Source: Syntrophobacteraceae bacterium (GTDB lineage Bacteria > Desulfobacterota > Syntrophobacteria > Syntrophobacterales > Syntrophobacteraceae). From it: 64,000 bases of DNA. Below, piece by piece: positions 18,127 through 27,340 of this stretch. Within the stretch, counting starts at the first letter, position 1, and the number at the start of each line of letters is the position of its first letter. Under the pieces are notes generated by a model. The model had not been told where the DNA came from. It searched no databases and was given only the letters and a program-made list of their open reading frames with translations. Location of the stretch: positions 58,187-122,186 of the forward strand of contig JALOPI010000009.1 in NCBI GenBank assembly GCA_025453975.1. Reading direction: 5' to 3'. The position numbers and the translations under genes were made by a program.

Positions 18127-19044
18127 TCAAGCCTCGCTCCCGTAGCTCCCCGGGAGGATCCCGTACGAATGGAGGAAGCGTTTCAGCTCCGACGAAAGAA
18201 GCAGCTCCATCTCCCGCTGACGCTCCTCCACCAGCCGCGTTCCCATTCGCCTCAGCTCGACCGGGTCGGCCCCCGGGTGGACCATCCATTCGTATCGGCC
18301 CGGGGGAAGCTTTTCAAAGACCGCCCGCACCAGGTCCATGCTCCACATTCCAGTGAGGGCGGTTCCATAAAATCCGTCGGCGATTCGCAGGCCAGCCTTG
18401 TGGACCGCCCGGCGAAACCGCGGCTCCAGGATGCGAGTCGCCCTTGCCTGCACCCATCGCGAAAGGAAGCGTTGGCGATGGGTGCCCTGCAGGGCACGGA
18501 GCAGGCTCCACGGACCGCCTGTCGCATCGAAAGGGCTCCTGATCCAGCGGATTCCGTAGCGGGCCGCCACCTCCAGCACCACTTCGAGGATGGGCGGCAG
18601 CAGGTGGACATGTTTGTGGCTATCCAGATGGGTGGGGACGATGCCGTGGTCGAGGACTTTTTCGACCTGGAGGCTCAGCTCGCGCCGCAGAGCCTGCCTC
18701 CCCGCCCGGCGTCCGGCCAGGGCTCGAAGCAGGGCCTCGGGACTTCGAGGAAGACAGCCGTTTTGGTCCATCAGCCCTTCCAGTCCCTGGTCGGGCGTCA
18801 GGGGCTCCAGATCCGTCAGGACGAGGTGAACGCCGATTCCGAGATTCTCGGCACGTCCCAGGACCTTCACCGCATGCTCGAAAGCGCGGCCCCCGGCCAT
18901 GAGGGTGGTGCTCGTCAGGGCTCCCCCGGCCGAGCATTGCGCGATGGCGTCGTTGATGCCCCGACTGTAGCCCGCATCGTCGGCATTGATGATCAGAATC
19001 CGTGAGGCCAAGGTGTGGGGAAGCTCCTCTTTCCAGGGATCCAT
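18127..19044 (-). CDS. hpnK: HpnK/YdjC-type carbohydrate deacetylase family protein
   Basis: A protein of about 305 residues in the YdjC/ChbG deacetylase family, most like the hopanoid-biosynthesis-associated protein HpnK. Metal-binding motifs are visible: INADDAGYSRGIN near the N-terminus (Asp-Asp), GIGVHLVLTDLEPL (His), and the HLDSHKHVHLLPP triad segment. Family members remove acetyl groups from sugar or lipid-linked sugar substrates. The start is uncertain: ATG at 19044 is given, and a GTG at 19068 would add eight residues. It lies divergently from the TolC/RND genes. The window lacks squalene-hopene cyclase, so involvement in hopanoids is inferred from the family and from hpnN nearby. 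Confidence 0.82.
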   Translation of the reverse strand: MDPWKEELPHTLASRILIINADDAGYSRGINDAIAQCSAGGALTSTTLMAGGRAFEHAVKVLGRAENLGIGVHLVLTDLEPLTPDQGLEGLMDQNGCLPRSPEALLRALAGRRAGRQALRRELSLQVEKVLDHGIVPTHLDSHKHVHLLPPILEVVLEVAARYGIRWIRSPFDATGGPWSLLRALQGTHRQRFLSRWVQARATRILEPRFRRAVHKAGLRIADGFYGTALTGMWSMDLVRAVFEKLPPGRYEWMVHPGADPVELRRMGTRLVEERQREMELLLSSELKRFLHSYGILPGSYGSEA

Positions 19045-19543
19045 CGCTCGCTCGGTGAAGACGCCCACCTGCCCGGCGGGAGGGCGCCTTGGGCAAGCTC
19101 CGCTTAGCCCGTGTCCCCCGCCAAGTCAACAGCATTTCCCGGGGAATTCAGCGAATCCTGGAGCCTGAGTCCGGATGCGGTGAGCAGCACTGGGGCCGCA
19201 CACCCGGGGCCTGGCCCGTCAGGGATCTCGCGGCCTTTCGCCGGGGGGGGCTGCCTCTGAGCCGGGCTGGGCGCTTCGCATTGGCCTTTTCAACACATCC
19301 CAACTGCGGTATCCTGCCACTCATTGAAACTGGATGCAGCTCCTTCCCCCGTCGTCACGCCCTGCTCGCGACACTCGACTCCGAAGCTCCACGGGACGGG
19401 GCTGGACAAAGACATTCAACGGATGGGCGACCGTCCCCTGATCTACTTTTCCCCGGGACCGTGGCGGCCAGCCTCCAGTGGGAGCGACCCCAGGGTAAGC
19501 GCTTTTTGAGATGAGCCGGGCTCAAACTTGGGAGGTTCATGGA
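19045..19543. other. Gene-free divergent region between hpnK and the TolC-like gene
   Basis: About 500 bases without a credible gene. It should drive hpnK leftwards and the lipid-transport operon rightwards. A weak TTTTCA-17-TATCCT pair at 19287-19315 points towards the TolC-like gene but matches the consensus at only four of six positions in each box. Confidence 0.4.
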
Positions 19544-20953
19544 ATGGAGCTTTGTGGCAGACCTTGGCGGGCCATCGTCATGACGGGGCTCCTCGTGGCC
19601 GTCCTGCAGGGCGCGAGCGGTCACCGGGCTTGCGCGGCGGAAGCTCAGGGACTCAGCCTGGATGACTGCATCCGCATGGCTCTCGAGACTGCGCCGGAGC
19701 TGCGCGAGGCGGAGCAGGACGTCCTCGCGGCCAGGGCGGATCTGGATCAGGCCCGGGCCGGTCGGTGGGCACAGCTGGATGTCATCGCCATCGCGGGTCC
19801 CGTGAACGACGCGGAGCAGCCGCTGGTGACGGGGAGAACGGATGCCGGCGGTCGATTTCGGGGACGTCTGCGGGAGCAGGACGACGAGAGCGTGGGAGTG
19901 TTCGGGCGTCTGGAGCTGGCGCTGGTGCAGCCGCTTTACACGTTCGGCAAGATCTCCAACCGGCAGGATGCGGCGGCCCGGGGCATGGAAGCTCAGAAGA
20001 TGGCCAGGGAGAAGACGCGGGGGGATGTCATCCTCGGCGTGAAAGAGGTCTATTACGCCCTCATCGTCGCCATGCAGGGCAAGGCGGCTGCCGAGGACGC
20101 CGGCGTGTTCAACGAGGACGCCCGCCTGAGGATCAAACGTCTTCTCGAGGTCAACGCCAATAATGTGGATCCCACGGACCTTCACCGACAGGAGGCCTTT
20201 GCCGCCGAGGTCAAGGCCTTCCAGGCCAGGGCCGAGTCCGGGGCTCAGGTGGCTTCACTGGCGCTGAAAGGGAAGATAGGGCTCCCGCGGGGCCGCGAGC
20301 TTAAGCTCGACCGAAGCGAGCTGTCCGGGGAGGAGCGGCCCCTGGCCTCCCGGGAGGAATACGTTCAGACGGCCCTGGGGCGGCGGCCTGAAATGAAGCA
20401 GCTCGAGCAGGGCATCGAAGCTCAGCGCTCCCTCGTCAGCGCGGCCAAAGCCGACCTTTACCCCTCGGTCTTCGGCGCCGCCATCGGGTCCCTTGCCGGG
20501 GCTCCGGACAGGGAGCGTCTCGACATTTCCTACATACCCGACGATTTCAATCACGCCCGGATGGGGCTGGTGCTGGGTGCCGAATGGCACCTGGACATGG
20601 GCATCGGGCGGGCCAAGGTGCGCAGGGAGGAGGCCCAATACAGGAAGCTCCTTCACACGAAGGAGCTCGCCGAGCAGAACATTCCCATCGAAGTGGCGAA
20701 ATACTACCAGGATGTCCAAGAATACCATGCCTCCTATCAGGCTTACGCGGAGGGGGCTTCGGCCGCGCGTCGCTGGATCGTTTCGAGCTTCACCAATTTC
20801 GACCTTGGCGTGGGCACCGCCAAGGACATGTTCGACGCCATCGACCGCTATGGAAGAAACCAGGGAGAATACCTGCTGGCCCTCTACAATTACCACGTGT
20901 CCCTGGCCCGGCTGGATCATGCCATTGCGGAATATCGAGCCTCCAATCCCTGA
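19544..20953 (+). CDS. TolC-family outer membrane efflux protein
   Basis: A 469-residue outer membrane protein. A signal peptide occupies about residues 1-32, with cleavage likely after ACAA. Two TolC repeats follow, each with the long amphipathic helices typical of the periplasmic barrel: LSLDDCIRMALETAPELREAEQD opens the first, and REEYVQTALGRRPEMKQLEQGIEAQRS opens the second. ALVQPLYTFGKI is a beta-barrel signature. The start at 19544 has GGGAGG eight bases upstream. It precedes the RND gene by 108 bases on the same strand. No periplasmic adaptor gene is present, so pairing with the RND protein would be atypical. Confidence 0.85.
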   Translation: MELCGRPWRAIVMTGLLVAVLQGASGHRACAAEAQGLSLDDCIRMALETAPELREAEQDVLAARADLDQARAGRWAQLDVIAIAGPVNDAEQPLVTGRTDAGGRFRGRLREQDDESVGVFGRLELALVQPLYTFGKISNRQDAAARGMEAQKMAREKTRGDVILGVKEVYYALIVAMQGKAAAEDAGVFNEDARLRIKRLLEVNANNVDPTDLHRQEAFAAEVKAFQARAESGAQVASLALKGKIGLPRGRELKLDRSELSGEERPLASREEYVQTALGRRPEMKQLEQGIEAQRSLVSAAKADLYPSVFGAAIGSLAGAPDRERLDISYIPDDFNHARMGLVLGAEWHLDMGIGRAKVRREEAQYRKLLHTKELAEQNIPIEVAKYYQDVQEYHASYQAYAEGASAARRWIVSSFTNFDLGVGTAKDMFDAIDRYGRNQGEYLLALYNYHVSLARLDHAIAEYRASNP

Positions 20954-21061
20954 GACGTCCGTCCGTCGCGCAGCTTCGAACCGAAGATATCCTCACCTTC
21001 CCGCTGCAAGGGGTGACGAAGCTTCGGGCGGCTGGTCCCGGGCGCCGATTCGAGCGTCATC

Positions 21062-23803
21062 ATGAAATTTCTGACACGTCAATTGCTGCGCTGGACGGGC
21101 TGGGTCAGGCGAAATCCCCGACTTGTGCTGGCCTGTGTGCTCCTGTCCGCGTGGGCATCCATCGCCATCACCGTGAAGCACCTGAACGTGGTGACGGACC
21201 AGCTCGAGCTCATTTCCGGCAACCACCCCCTCATCGCCCTCACCGACCGTCTGAACAGCTTCAAGTCCCAGGACTCCACTTTCACCGTGGTGGTCTCCGC
21301 CCCCTCGCCACGGCGGGCTGTGGCCTACGCCGATGCCCTGGCTCTGCGCGTCCGGGGCGACAGTGTCCACTTCAAGGAGGTGTTCCACCGGATCGACCCC
21401 GCGCAGGTGAAGCCTTGGGCATTCTATTATCTGGAGCCGGACCAGATCCGTGAGATCGGGGACAATCTGAGGGATCATGCCGACCTGATTCGAGGTCTGG
21501 CCGAAAAGCAGGATGTCCTGGCATTCTTCAGTCTGCTGAACCGGAAGATGGCCTCCCGCATGGTGGGAGAGATCTTCACGGGCTTCCTGGATGGCTCCGG
21601 CGAGGCCGCGACCCCCGGGGCCGAAGCCCGATCCATGGATCTCAGCCCGCTCATCGTCACCCTGGACGGTCTTTCGGCCTTCCTGCGGGGAGAGGCCGGC
21701 TACCAATCCCCCTGGGCCTCCCTCTTCGAAAACGGGGGCATGGATCTAGACCTGGAAGGCTACCTCTGGGAGGGGAACAAGAAGTTTCTCCTCCTGGTGG
21801 TTTTTCCCCAAAGCGTCAGCGACGGGTTCAACTCGCTCCAGGGGTCCCTGGACCAGCTCCGGGGGATCATCAGGGAGCTGCGGGCCGGGTACCCCGATGT
21901 GGAGGTGGGGGTGACGGGCCAGGAAGCCCTGAACCACGATGAGATCAACACCGTCCTGGATGATATGGTTCTGGCCACCTGGCTCTCCCTGGGCGGCGTC
22001 CTGCTCCTGATGATCTTCTTTTTCCGCGGTCTTCGGCGGCCACTCGTGGAGCTGGTGTCCCTCATGGTAGGTCTGTGCTGGACCTTCGGCTGGACCACCC
22101 TTTTCATCGGTCACCTGAACATCCTGTCGGTGGTCTTCGCACCCCTCTTGTGCGGCCTGGGGGTCGATTACGGCATCCACTGGATGTCGCGATTCGAAGA
22201 GGAGTCGCGTCACGGCGGCCGGGACACTTCCATTGTGGTGAGGCTCGTGACCGAGTCCTCGGGACCGGCGATCCTTCTGGCCGGCCTGAGCGCGGCCTTC
22301 TCGTTTCTGCCTTTCGTGCTGACCGGCTTCAAAGGGCTGATGGAGCTGGGTCTCATCACGGGCGTGGGCATCCTCCTGACCCTGGCTGCCGATTTCACGA
22401 TTTTGCCCGCCCTCGCTCCAGTCATCACCAAGGGAGCTCCTCAGCGCCGAACGGTTCACAAGCCGTTTTGGCAGGGTGACTCCTCCATGCTGAGACTCAC
22501 CCCCAGGACGGCCCGCTGGGTCATCGCCCTCTCCCTTGTGGCCTGCATCCTCAGTGCCTGGGGCTCAAGACGCGTGAATTTCGATTTGAATCCCCTTCGG
22601 CTCCAGGCCGCCAACGCGGAGTCGGTGGTCTGGGAGAAGAGCATCCTTGAGAACTCCGAACGGTCTCTCCTGACCGCCGCCATGATCGTGGGATCCCGGG
22701 AGGAAGTCGAGAGCCGCACCCGCGCCGTGGAGCAGCTGTCCTCGGTGTCCGGCGCCGAAAGCATTTTTTCTTTTCTCCCGAGCGATCAGCAGCAAAAGAT
22801 CCCTCTCCTCCGGGGCCTTCTGCGCTCCATTCCCGAGGTCAAGCCCGCGGTGCTGACCAACCGTGTTTCCGACATCAATGAGCTGGGACAGATCCTGGAG
22901 CGCATCCGGTTCAAAATGCAGGACTCCGAGGCTGCGGCGGCCGGCGCCGGCGATGACCTTCTGGTGCAGATGAAGACCGTGCGGCGCCTCATCGAGGAGA
23001 TCAAGCGGTCATTGGCCGAATCCCCTCAAGCCCCGGAAAGGTTCTTCGAATACCGCAAGCTTTTCCGGGACGACCTTCTCGCTACCTGGGAAACGATGCG
23101 CAAGGCGGCGGCGGCGAAGCCCATGACCATCGATAGCCTCCCTCGGGAGCTCAAGGACTGGTTCTATCACGACGGGCAGTTTCTCATCCGGATCTTTCCC
23201 AGGCATTCCATCTGGGAGGAAGAGGCTCTGGCGCGGTTCGTCCAGGAGCTCCAGAGCGTGGATCCGGAGGTGGTCGGCGATCCCATCTCGCTGCATGTCT
23301 TCGCCACCGCCTATAAAAAAGCCTGCTTCCGTGCATCCCTTTACGCTCTCATGGCCGTCACGGTCCTCCTGTTTCTCGGACTGCGCCGCATTTCCCTCTC
23401 GCTGCTGGCCCTCGCCCCGCTGGCTTTCGGAACCCTCTGGACCCTGGGCATCATGGGGGCGGCCAACCTGCACTTCAACCTGGCCAACAGCATGTTCGTG
23501 CCCCTGGTGCTGGGCGCCGGCGTGGAGTACGGGGTCGTGATCGTCCACCGCTGGAAGGACGGGGACCTGCCACACGGAGCCATTCCCCTGAGTACCCTCA
23601 AGGGAGTTCTCCTCGCCGCCCTGACGACCACCGTTGGCTTCGGCATGCTGATGATCTCCCACCACCGGGGTATCTTCAGTTTAGGATTCGTAGCCTGGGC
23701 GGGAAGCCTCTGCGTGCTGCTGGCCGCCGTGCTCCTCCTGCCCTCCCTCCTCATGAAGATGAATCCCCCCGGATTCACTCGCGCCAGGAGAACCTACCGA
23801 TGA
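21062..23803 (+). CDS. hpnN: RND/MMPL-family lipid transporter, HpnN-like
   Basis: A 913-residue inner membrane protein with the RND layout. One N-terminal helix (about 18-38) is followed by a large periplasmic domain, five helices (about 300-460), then one helix near 475, a second periplasmic domain and five C-terminal helices (about 755-905). GLGVDYGIHWMSRFEEE in the first half and GAGVEYGVVIVHRWKDG in the second are the matching helix-4-type motifs. Length and pattern match HpnN, which moves hopanoids to the outer membrane in Rhodopseudomonas (family knowledge). The last four bases overlap the next gene (ATGA), so translation is coupled to the MlaC-like protein. Confidence 0.85.
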   Translation: MKFLTRQLLRWTGWVRRNPRLVLACVLLSAWASIAITVKHLNVVTDQLELISGNHPLIALTDRLNSFKSQDSTFTVVVSAPSPRRAVAYADALALRVRGDSVHFKEVFHRIDPAQVKPWAFYYLEPDQIREIGDNLRDHADLIRGLAEKQDVLAFFSLLNRKMASRMVGEIFTGFLDGSGEAATPGAEARSMDLSPLIVTLDGLSAFLRGEAGYQSPWASLFENGGMDLDLEGYLWEGNKKFLLLVVFPQSVSDGFNSLQGSLDQLRGIIRELRAGYPDVEVGVTGQEALNHDEINTVLDDMVLATWLSLGGVLLLMIFFFRGLRRPLVELVSLMVGLCWTFGWTTLFIGHLNILSVVFAPLLCGLGVDYGIHWMSRFEEESRHGGRDTSIVVRLVTESSGPAILLAGLSAAFSFLPFVLTGFKGLMELGLITGVGILLTLAADFTILPALAPVITKGAPQRRTVHKPFWQGDSSMLRLTPRTARWVIALSLVACILSAWGSRRVNFDLNPLRLQAANAESVVWEKSILENSERSLLTAAMIVGSREEVESRTRAVEQLSSVSGAESIFSFLPSDQQQKIPLLRGLLRSIPEVKPAVLTNRVSDINELGQILERIRFKMQDSEAAAAGAGDDLLVQMKTVRRLIEEIKRSLAESPQAPERFFEYRKLFRDDLLATWETMRKAAAAKPMTIDSLPRELKDWFYHDGQFLIRIFPRHSIWEEEALARFVQELQSVDPEVVGDPISLHVFATAYKKACFRASLYALMAVTVLLFLGLRRISLSLLALAPLAFGTLWTLGIMGAANLHFNLANSMFVPLVLGAGVEYGVVIVHRWKDGDLPHGAIPLSTLKGVLLAALTTTVGFGMLMISHHRGIFSLGFVAWAGSLCVLLAAVLLLPSLLMKMNPPGFTRARRTYR

Positions 23804-24423
23804 TCAGACCCTGCGTCGCCGGCCTCTTTCTCTGCCTCGCCTTTCTGGCCATGCCCTCGACACGGGCCACATCCGCCGCCCAGGGCGCCATGGACCGGGT
23901 GAAATCCGTTCTGGACACAGCCATCGACATCCAGACACGGAAAGAGCTGGAAGGAGAAGCTCACCGCAAGGAGCGGGCCCGCATGGTTCGAGAGCTCATC
24001 GCCGGCAGCTTTGCCTCCTCGGACATGGCGAAGGAGTCCCTGGGGGCTCACTGGAAGAAGCTCTCTTCCGGACAGCAGGCTGAATTTCAGAAGATCTTCA
24101 CGGACCTGTTCCAGGACTCCTACACTCGCATGGTATTGAATTTTCTTCGTAAAGAGACCATCGAGTATCGCGGCGAAACCCCCAGGAGCAAGGGCACCCT
24201 GGTCCAGACGGTCATCATGCGGGCCAACGAGCACATTCCCGTGGACTACCAACTGGCTCAGAAATCCGGCCAATGGTGGATCAGGGACGTGCAGATCGAC
24301 GGAGTGAGCATAGTCGAGAATTACCGCGACACGTTCAACCGTGAGATTTCCCGGTCATCCTTCGACGGTCTTCTTCAGAAGATGCGGCTTCAGAACCAGG
24401 CCATGGGGCGGGAAGCGTCCTGA
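23800..24423 (+). CDS. MlaC/Ttg2D-family periplasmic lipid-binding protein (HpnM-like)
   Basis: A 207-residue secreted protein with a signal peptide (about 1-24, ending near ATSAA). The remainder matches the MlaC/toluene-tolerance family: RARMVRELIAGSFASSDMAKESLGAHWKKLSSGQQAEFQKIF, then the FRKETIEYRGETPRSKG strand region and the closing WWIRDVQIDGVSIVENYRDTFN. Members carry phospholipids across the periplasm; HpnM is the hopanoid-cluster version. Its ATG overlaps the stop of the RND gene, making it the likely periplasmic partner of that transporter. MlaD, MlaE and MlaF genes are not present here, so the RND protein rather than an ABC transporter is the probable energiser. Confidence 0.88.
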   Translation: MIRPCVAGLFLCLAFLAMPSTRATSAAQGAMDRVKSVLDTAIDIQTRKELEGEAHRKERARMVRELIAGSFASSDMAKESLGAHWKKLSSGQQAEFQKIFTDLFQDSYTRMVLNFLRKETIEYRGETPRSKGTLVQTVIMRANEHIPVDYQLAQKSGQWWIRDVQIDGVSIVENYRDTFNREISRSSFDGLLQKMRLQNQAMGREAS

Positions 24424-24500
24424 TGACGCATGCCTTGTACCGGAGCGACGGATGATTAACATGAGCCGGAACAAGAACCCATGCATCAGGAGGAACCGTT

Positions 24501-25169
24501 ATGAGCGCAATCCGCAAGCTTCGATCGGCTTTGTTCTTCGCCCTGACCGTTTGTGCGCTGACCCCCTCCGCGACATCGGCCCGGCTGATGGAGGGCGTCT
24601 ACTTCACTCCGCGCATCACGGCGTCAAGCGTTCCCATGGACCTCAACGGCGTCGGCCTCAAGACGGTCTGGAAATTTTACAAGGTCAGCGTCGCGGCTCT
24701 CTACCTGGGCGAAGGAGTCGAGCCTGACGCTGTTTTGGGCGATGTTCCCAAACGCCTCGAAATCGAGTACTTCCATCCCATCACCGCCCGCGATTTCGTC
24801 ACCCTGACCCGCAAGCTCCTCCGCGAAAACGTTGACCACCAGACACTGGACCAGCTCCAGCCGCGGATCGATCTGTTCAACAGCCTGTACCGGGACGTGA
24901 AGCCTGGAGACCGCTACGCCCTCACCTACACACCCGGCAAGGGAACGGTGCTGGAGCTCAATGGGACCGAGATGGGAGTCATCGAGGGGCACGACTTCGC
25001 ATCGGCGGTGTTCGCCATGTGGTTTGGCCCCAAGCCCCTGAGCCTATCGCTCAAGACGGCACTCCTGGGGATGGCCGAGAACGCCTCGTTGTCATTTTCA
25101 ACGGAGGCGTCGCGAGGATCGAGAGTTCTCGCTGCCGCTCGAAATGACAGCTCTCGAGCGGCCTGCTAG
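24501..25169 (+). CDS. Chalcone-isomerase-fold secreted protein
   Basis: The 222-residue product has a signal peptide (about 1-27, ATSA region) and a bacterial chalcone-isomerase-like domain: LNGVGLKTVWKFYKVSVAALYLG, then KRLEIEYFHPITARDF, an LFNSLYRDVKPGDRYALTYTPGKGT segment, and FASAVFAMWFGPKPLS before the end. In bacteria this fold usually binds fatty acids or lipids rather than isomerising flavonoids. It follows the MlaC-like gene by 77 bases and has its own AGGAGG site. The last 26 or so residues, after about residue 196, are read from a palindromic repeat, so the native C-terminus was probably shorter. It overlaps the convergent AI-2E gene by four bases. Confidence 0.8.
   Translation: MSAIRKLRSALFFALTVCALTPSATSARLMEGVYFTPRITASSVPMDLNGVGLKTVWKFYKVSVAALYLGEGVEPDAVLGDVPKRLEIEYFHPITARDFVTLTRKLLRENVDHQTLDQLQPRIDLFNSLYRDVKPGDRYALTYTPGKGTVLELNGTEMGVIEGHDFASAVFAMWFGPKPLSLSLKTALLGMAENASLSFSTEASRGSRVLAAARNDSSRAAC
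25091..25148. repeat. Palindromic repeat element, copy 1
   Basis: GTCATTT at 25091-25097 and GAAATGAC at 25141-25148 form the terminal inverted arms. Between them is an internal GAGAGTTCTCGC palindromic centre. The same style of element appears at 35693-35781. It overlaps the 3' end of the chalcone-isomerase-like gene. Confidence 0.6.
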
Positions 25170-26263
25170 GAGTGGGAGCGATCGACGCGTTCTTGTGGCG
25201 TCGCCTCGGGAGTCGACGGGGCTTCGACCGCGTTGCCGGCCAGCAGAATGTAACGGTAGATGTAGACGGAGACAGGGACGCCCAGAATGATTCCCCACAA
25301 GCCGAACAGGGTGTGCCCGATATAGAGGATGATGAGTGTGAGGACCGGATTGATTTTGAGCACGGCGGAAAAGATATTGGGATTGAGGAAGTAAGCCTCC
25401 ACGGCATGTACGATGGCGATCATCCCCGCCGCCTTCAATGCCAGGGTCCATCCTTGCAGGTTGAAAGCCAGCAGCAGAATCGGCACTGAAGAAATGAAAA
25501 TGCCCAGGACCGGAATCAGCCCGGCGAAAAACACTATGATGGAAAGCAGAGCCACGGGCTTGATCTGCAGCAGCCAAAGTCCCAGGGCCGTCAGAGTGGT
25601 ATTGAGCGTGGCGATGAAAATCTGAGCCTGAAAGGCAGCCCCGACCACCAGGGAGAACTTGGCCACACTCTCGGCCGTTTCCTCGTAAACATCCCTGATC
25701 CGTGTGTGCCTCAGGGCGCTGATTTTTTCACTCAGGTTCGGCAGGTCGAAGAGGATGGTGAAGCTGAAGACCGTCCCAAGAAAGAAATACGTGACATATT
25801 GGGTCACGTGGTTGACCACCTTGACGGCCAGGGCGACGAGGGCCTCGCGGTTGATCCCCAGCATGTTGTTGACATTCAAGGTCTCCTTGAGACCCAGGAA
25901 GAGCGGCGCCAGGTAGGAGTAGCGGCCGGCCATCTCGTCCAGCAAGCGATGCATCGCATCCAATGATTCCGGAAGCTGCTGGAGAAAGATCTTGGTCTCG
26001 GTGGCCATGCGGGGCATCACGATGGAAAGCATGCCCACCAGCATGGACAGAAACACGAAATAGACCAGAACGAGATGGGCCCTTCGCCTGGCGGGGACGC
26101 GCTCCTGTAGGAATATGACGATATTGTTGAAAATATAGCAGAGGATGAAGGTCAGGAAGACCAGTCCGAAAAGCTTGCGCACCAGATAGAGCAGGATGAA
26201 GAAGGCCGCCCAGATGAAAGCCTTCTTATTGGTTCGGAAAAGCTGGTGCAGGTCGAGAGCCAT
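25166..26263 (-). CDS. AI-2E family (PerM-like) transporter
   Basis: An integral membrane protein of 365 residues with the AI-2E/PerM layout: two or three N-terminal helices, a long amphipathic middle region and C-terminal helices. Diagnostic stretches are YIFNNIVIFLQERVPARRRAHLVLVYF near the N-terminus and the FFAGLIPVLGIFISSVPILLLAF and GHTLFGLWGIILGVPVS segments near the end. Family members export the signal AI-2, act in osmoprotection or have unknown substrates. The ATG at 26263 is chosen for its AGAGGA sequence upstream; the frame runs to 26311. It is convergent with the chalcone-isomerase-like gene. Confidence 0.88.
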   Translation of the reverse strand: MALDLHQLFRTNKKAFIWAAFFILLYLVRKLFGLVFLTFILCYIFNNIVIFLQERVPARRRAHLVLVYFVFLSMLVGMLSIVMPRMATETKIFLQQLPESLDAMHRLLDEMAGRYSYLAPLFLGLKETLNVNNMLGINREALVALAVKVVNHVTQYVTYFFLGTVFSFTILFDLPNLSEKISALRHTRIRDVYEETAESVAKFSLVVGAAFQAQIFIATLNTTLTALGLWLLQIKPVALLSIIVFFAGLIPVLGIFISSVPILLLAFNLQGWTLALKAAGMIAIVHAVEAYFLNPNIFSAVLKINPVLTLIILYIGHTLFGLWGIILGVPVSVYIYRYILLAGNAVEAPSTPEATPQERVDRSHS

Positions 26264-26682
26264 GGAGGCATCCTCTGTGCGGTCGATTATCGTGCCGAGC
26301 ATGTAGCCCAAAGGAATGGCCGTGTCAATTCTTCCTGGACCGCATTCCTTGGCTCAGTCCATCCCCGAGAAATCCCCGCCCCGTCAGGGGCCATGGACCC
26401 CCCCCCTCCTCGCTGCGCAACAGTGTGATGTCCGGACCGTGCGATGCACCTTGAAGCCGAAGGCATGGCTTCGACCCTCGGCTCGAGCCCATCGCGGGCC
26501 CAACGGTCTCGAGTGCGGAGCAGGCATGGGGCCGCTCAGGCGCAAAAGGAGCTTTCCCCCGGTTGTGACCGTGCCGATATTGGATTATGCTGGACGGGCG
26601 CCATCGTTAAGCCACGGTAACACTCGGATGTCACCCACATCCCAAAATCCGATGGATCCACCAGCATCGATTGGAGAAATGC
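26264..26682. other. Gene-free divergent region before the LUD gene
   Basis: About 420 bases with no credible gene. The only candidate signal is the weak promoter at 26563-26591. Confidence 0.45.
26563..26591 (+). promoter_or_regulatory. Possible promoter for the LUD-domain gene
   Basis: TTGTGA (26563-26568), a 17-base spacer and TATGCT (26586-26591) match the sigma-70 consensus at four of six positions in each box. This would give a leader of about 85 bases before the ATG at 26683. Confidence 0.35.
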
Positions 26683-27336
26683 ATGGACAAGCCCATCGAC
26701 CATTATTCACTCAAGCGCTTGAGCGGGATCAAGTCCACCCTGGAAGCCAACCATTTCGAGGTGCATCTCGCCGAGAGCGCCCAGGATGCCGGGGTCATTC
26801 TCCTCGAGCAGATCATTCCCCGAAGCGGCGCCCGAAGCGTTTCCTGGGGAGGATCCATGACCTTTGTCCACACGGGGCTTTACGACAGAGTGCGACAGCT
26901 TCCGGCCTTGGAGATCCTGGATACCTACGGGAAGGGACTGTCGCCCGAGGAGATGCTCGAGCTCCGGCGGAAATCCCTGCTGGTCGATCTGTTCATCACC
27001 GGGACCAACGCCCTTACGGAGACAGGCAAGCTCGTCAATCTCGACATGATCGGGAACCGGGTGGCCGCCATCACCTTCGGCCCTAAATCCGTCGTGATCC
27101 TCGCGGGTCGCAACAAGATCGTCCCCGACATCGAAGAGGCCACTTTCCGGGTCAGGAACTATGCGGCCCCCGTCAACGCCATGCGGCTGGACAAGAAGAC
27201 CCCTTGCGTCGAAACCGGCTTCTGTCAGGACTGCGGGAGCCCGGAGCGCATTTGCAACAGCTGGTCCATCGTCGAGAAGTCGTTCCCCGAGGGACGGATC
27301 AAAATCATCCTGATCAATGAAGACCTGGGATTCTGA
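26683..27336 (+). CDS. LUD-domain (LutC/YkgG-like) protein
   Basis: A 217-residue single-domain protein of the lactate-utilisation (LUD) superfamily. Visible are SVSWGGSMTF in the N-terminal half, LFITGTNALTETGKLVNLDMIGNRVAAITFGPKSV in the centre, and a C-terminal Cys cluster (CVETGFCQDCGSPERIC) typical of the stand-alone LUD family found in anaerobes; the four Cys could bind a metal or Fe-S centre. Unlike LutA-LutB-LutC operons, no partner oxidoreductase is adjacent, so a role in lactate oxidation is not supported. The ATG at 26683 has GGAG six bases upstream. The metallopeptidase gene starts 4 bases after its stop codon. Confidence 0.85.
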   Translation: MDKPIDHYSLKRLSGIKSTLEANHFEVHLAESAQDAGVILLEQIIPRSGARSVSWGGSMTFVHTGLYDRVRQLPALEILDTYGKGLSPEEMLELRRKSLLVDLFITGTNALTETGKLVNLDMIGNRVAAITFGPKSVVILAGRNKIVPDIEEATFRVRNYAAPVNAMRLDKKTPCVETGFCQDCGSPERICNSWSIVEKSFPEGRIKIILINEDLGF

Positions 27337-27340
27337 CAGG

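Noticed and set aside
19287..19315. TTTTCA-17-TATCCT as the promoter of the TolC-RND operon
   Set aside because: Each box matches only four of six consensus positions and the leader would be over 220 bases; too weak to annotate on its own.
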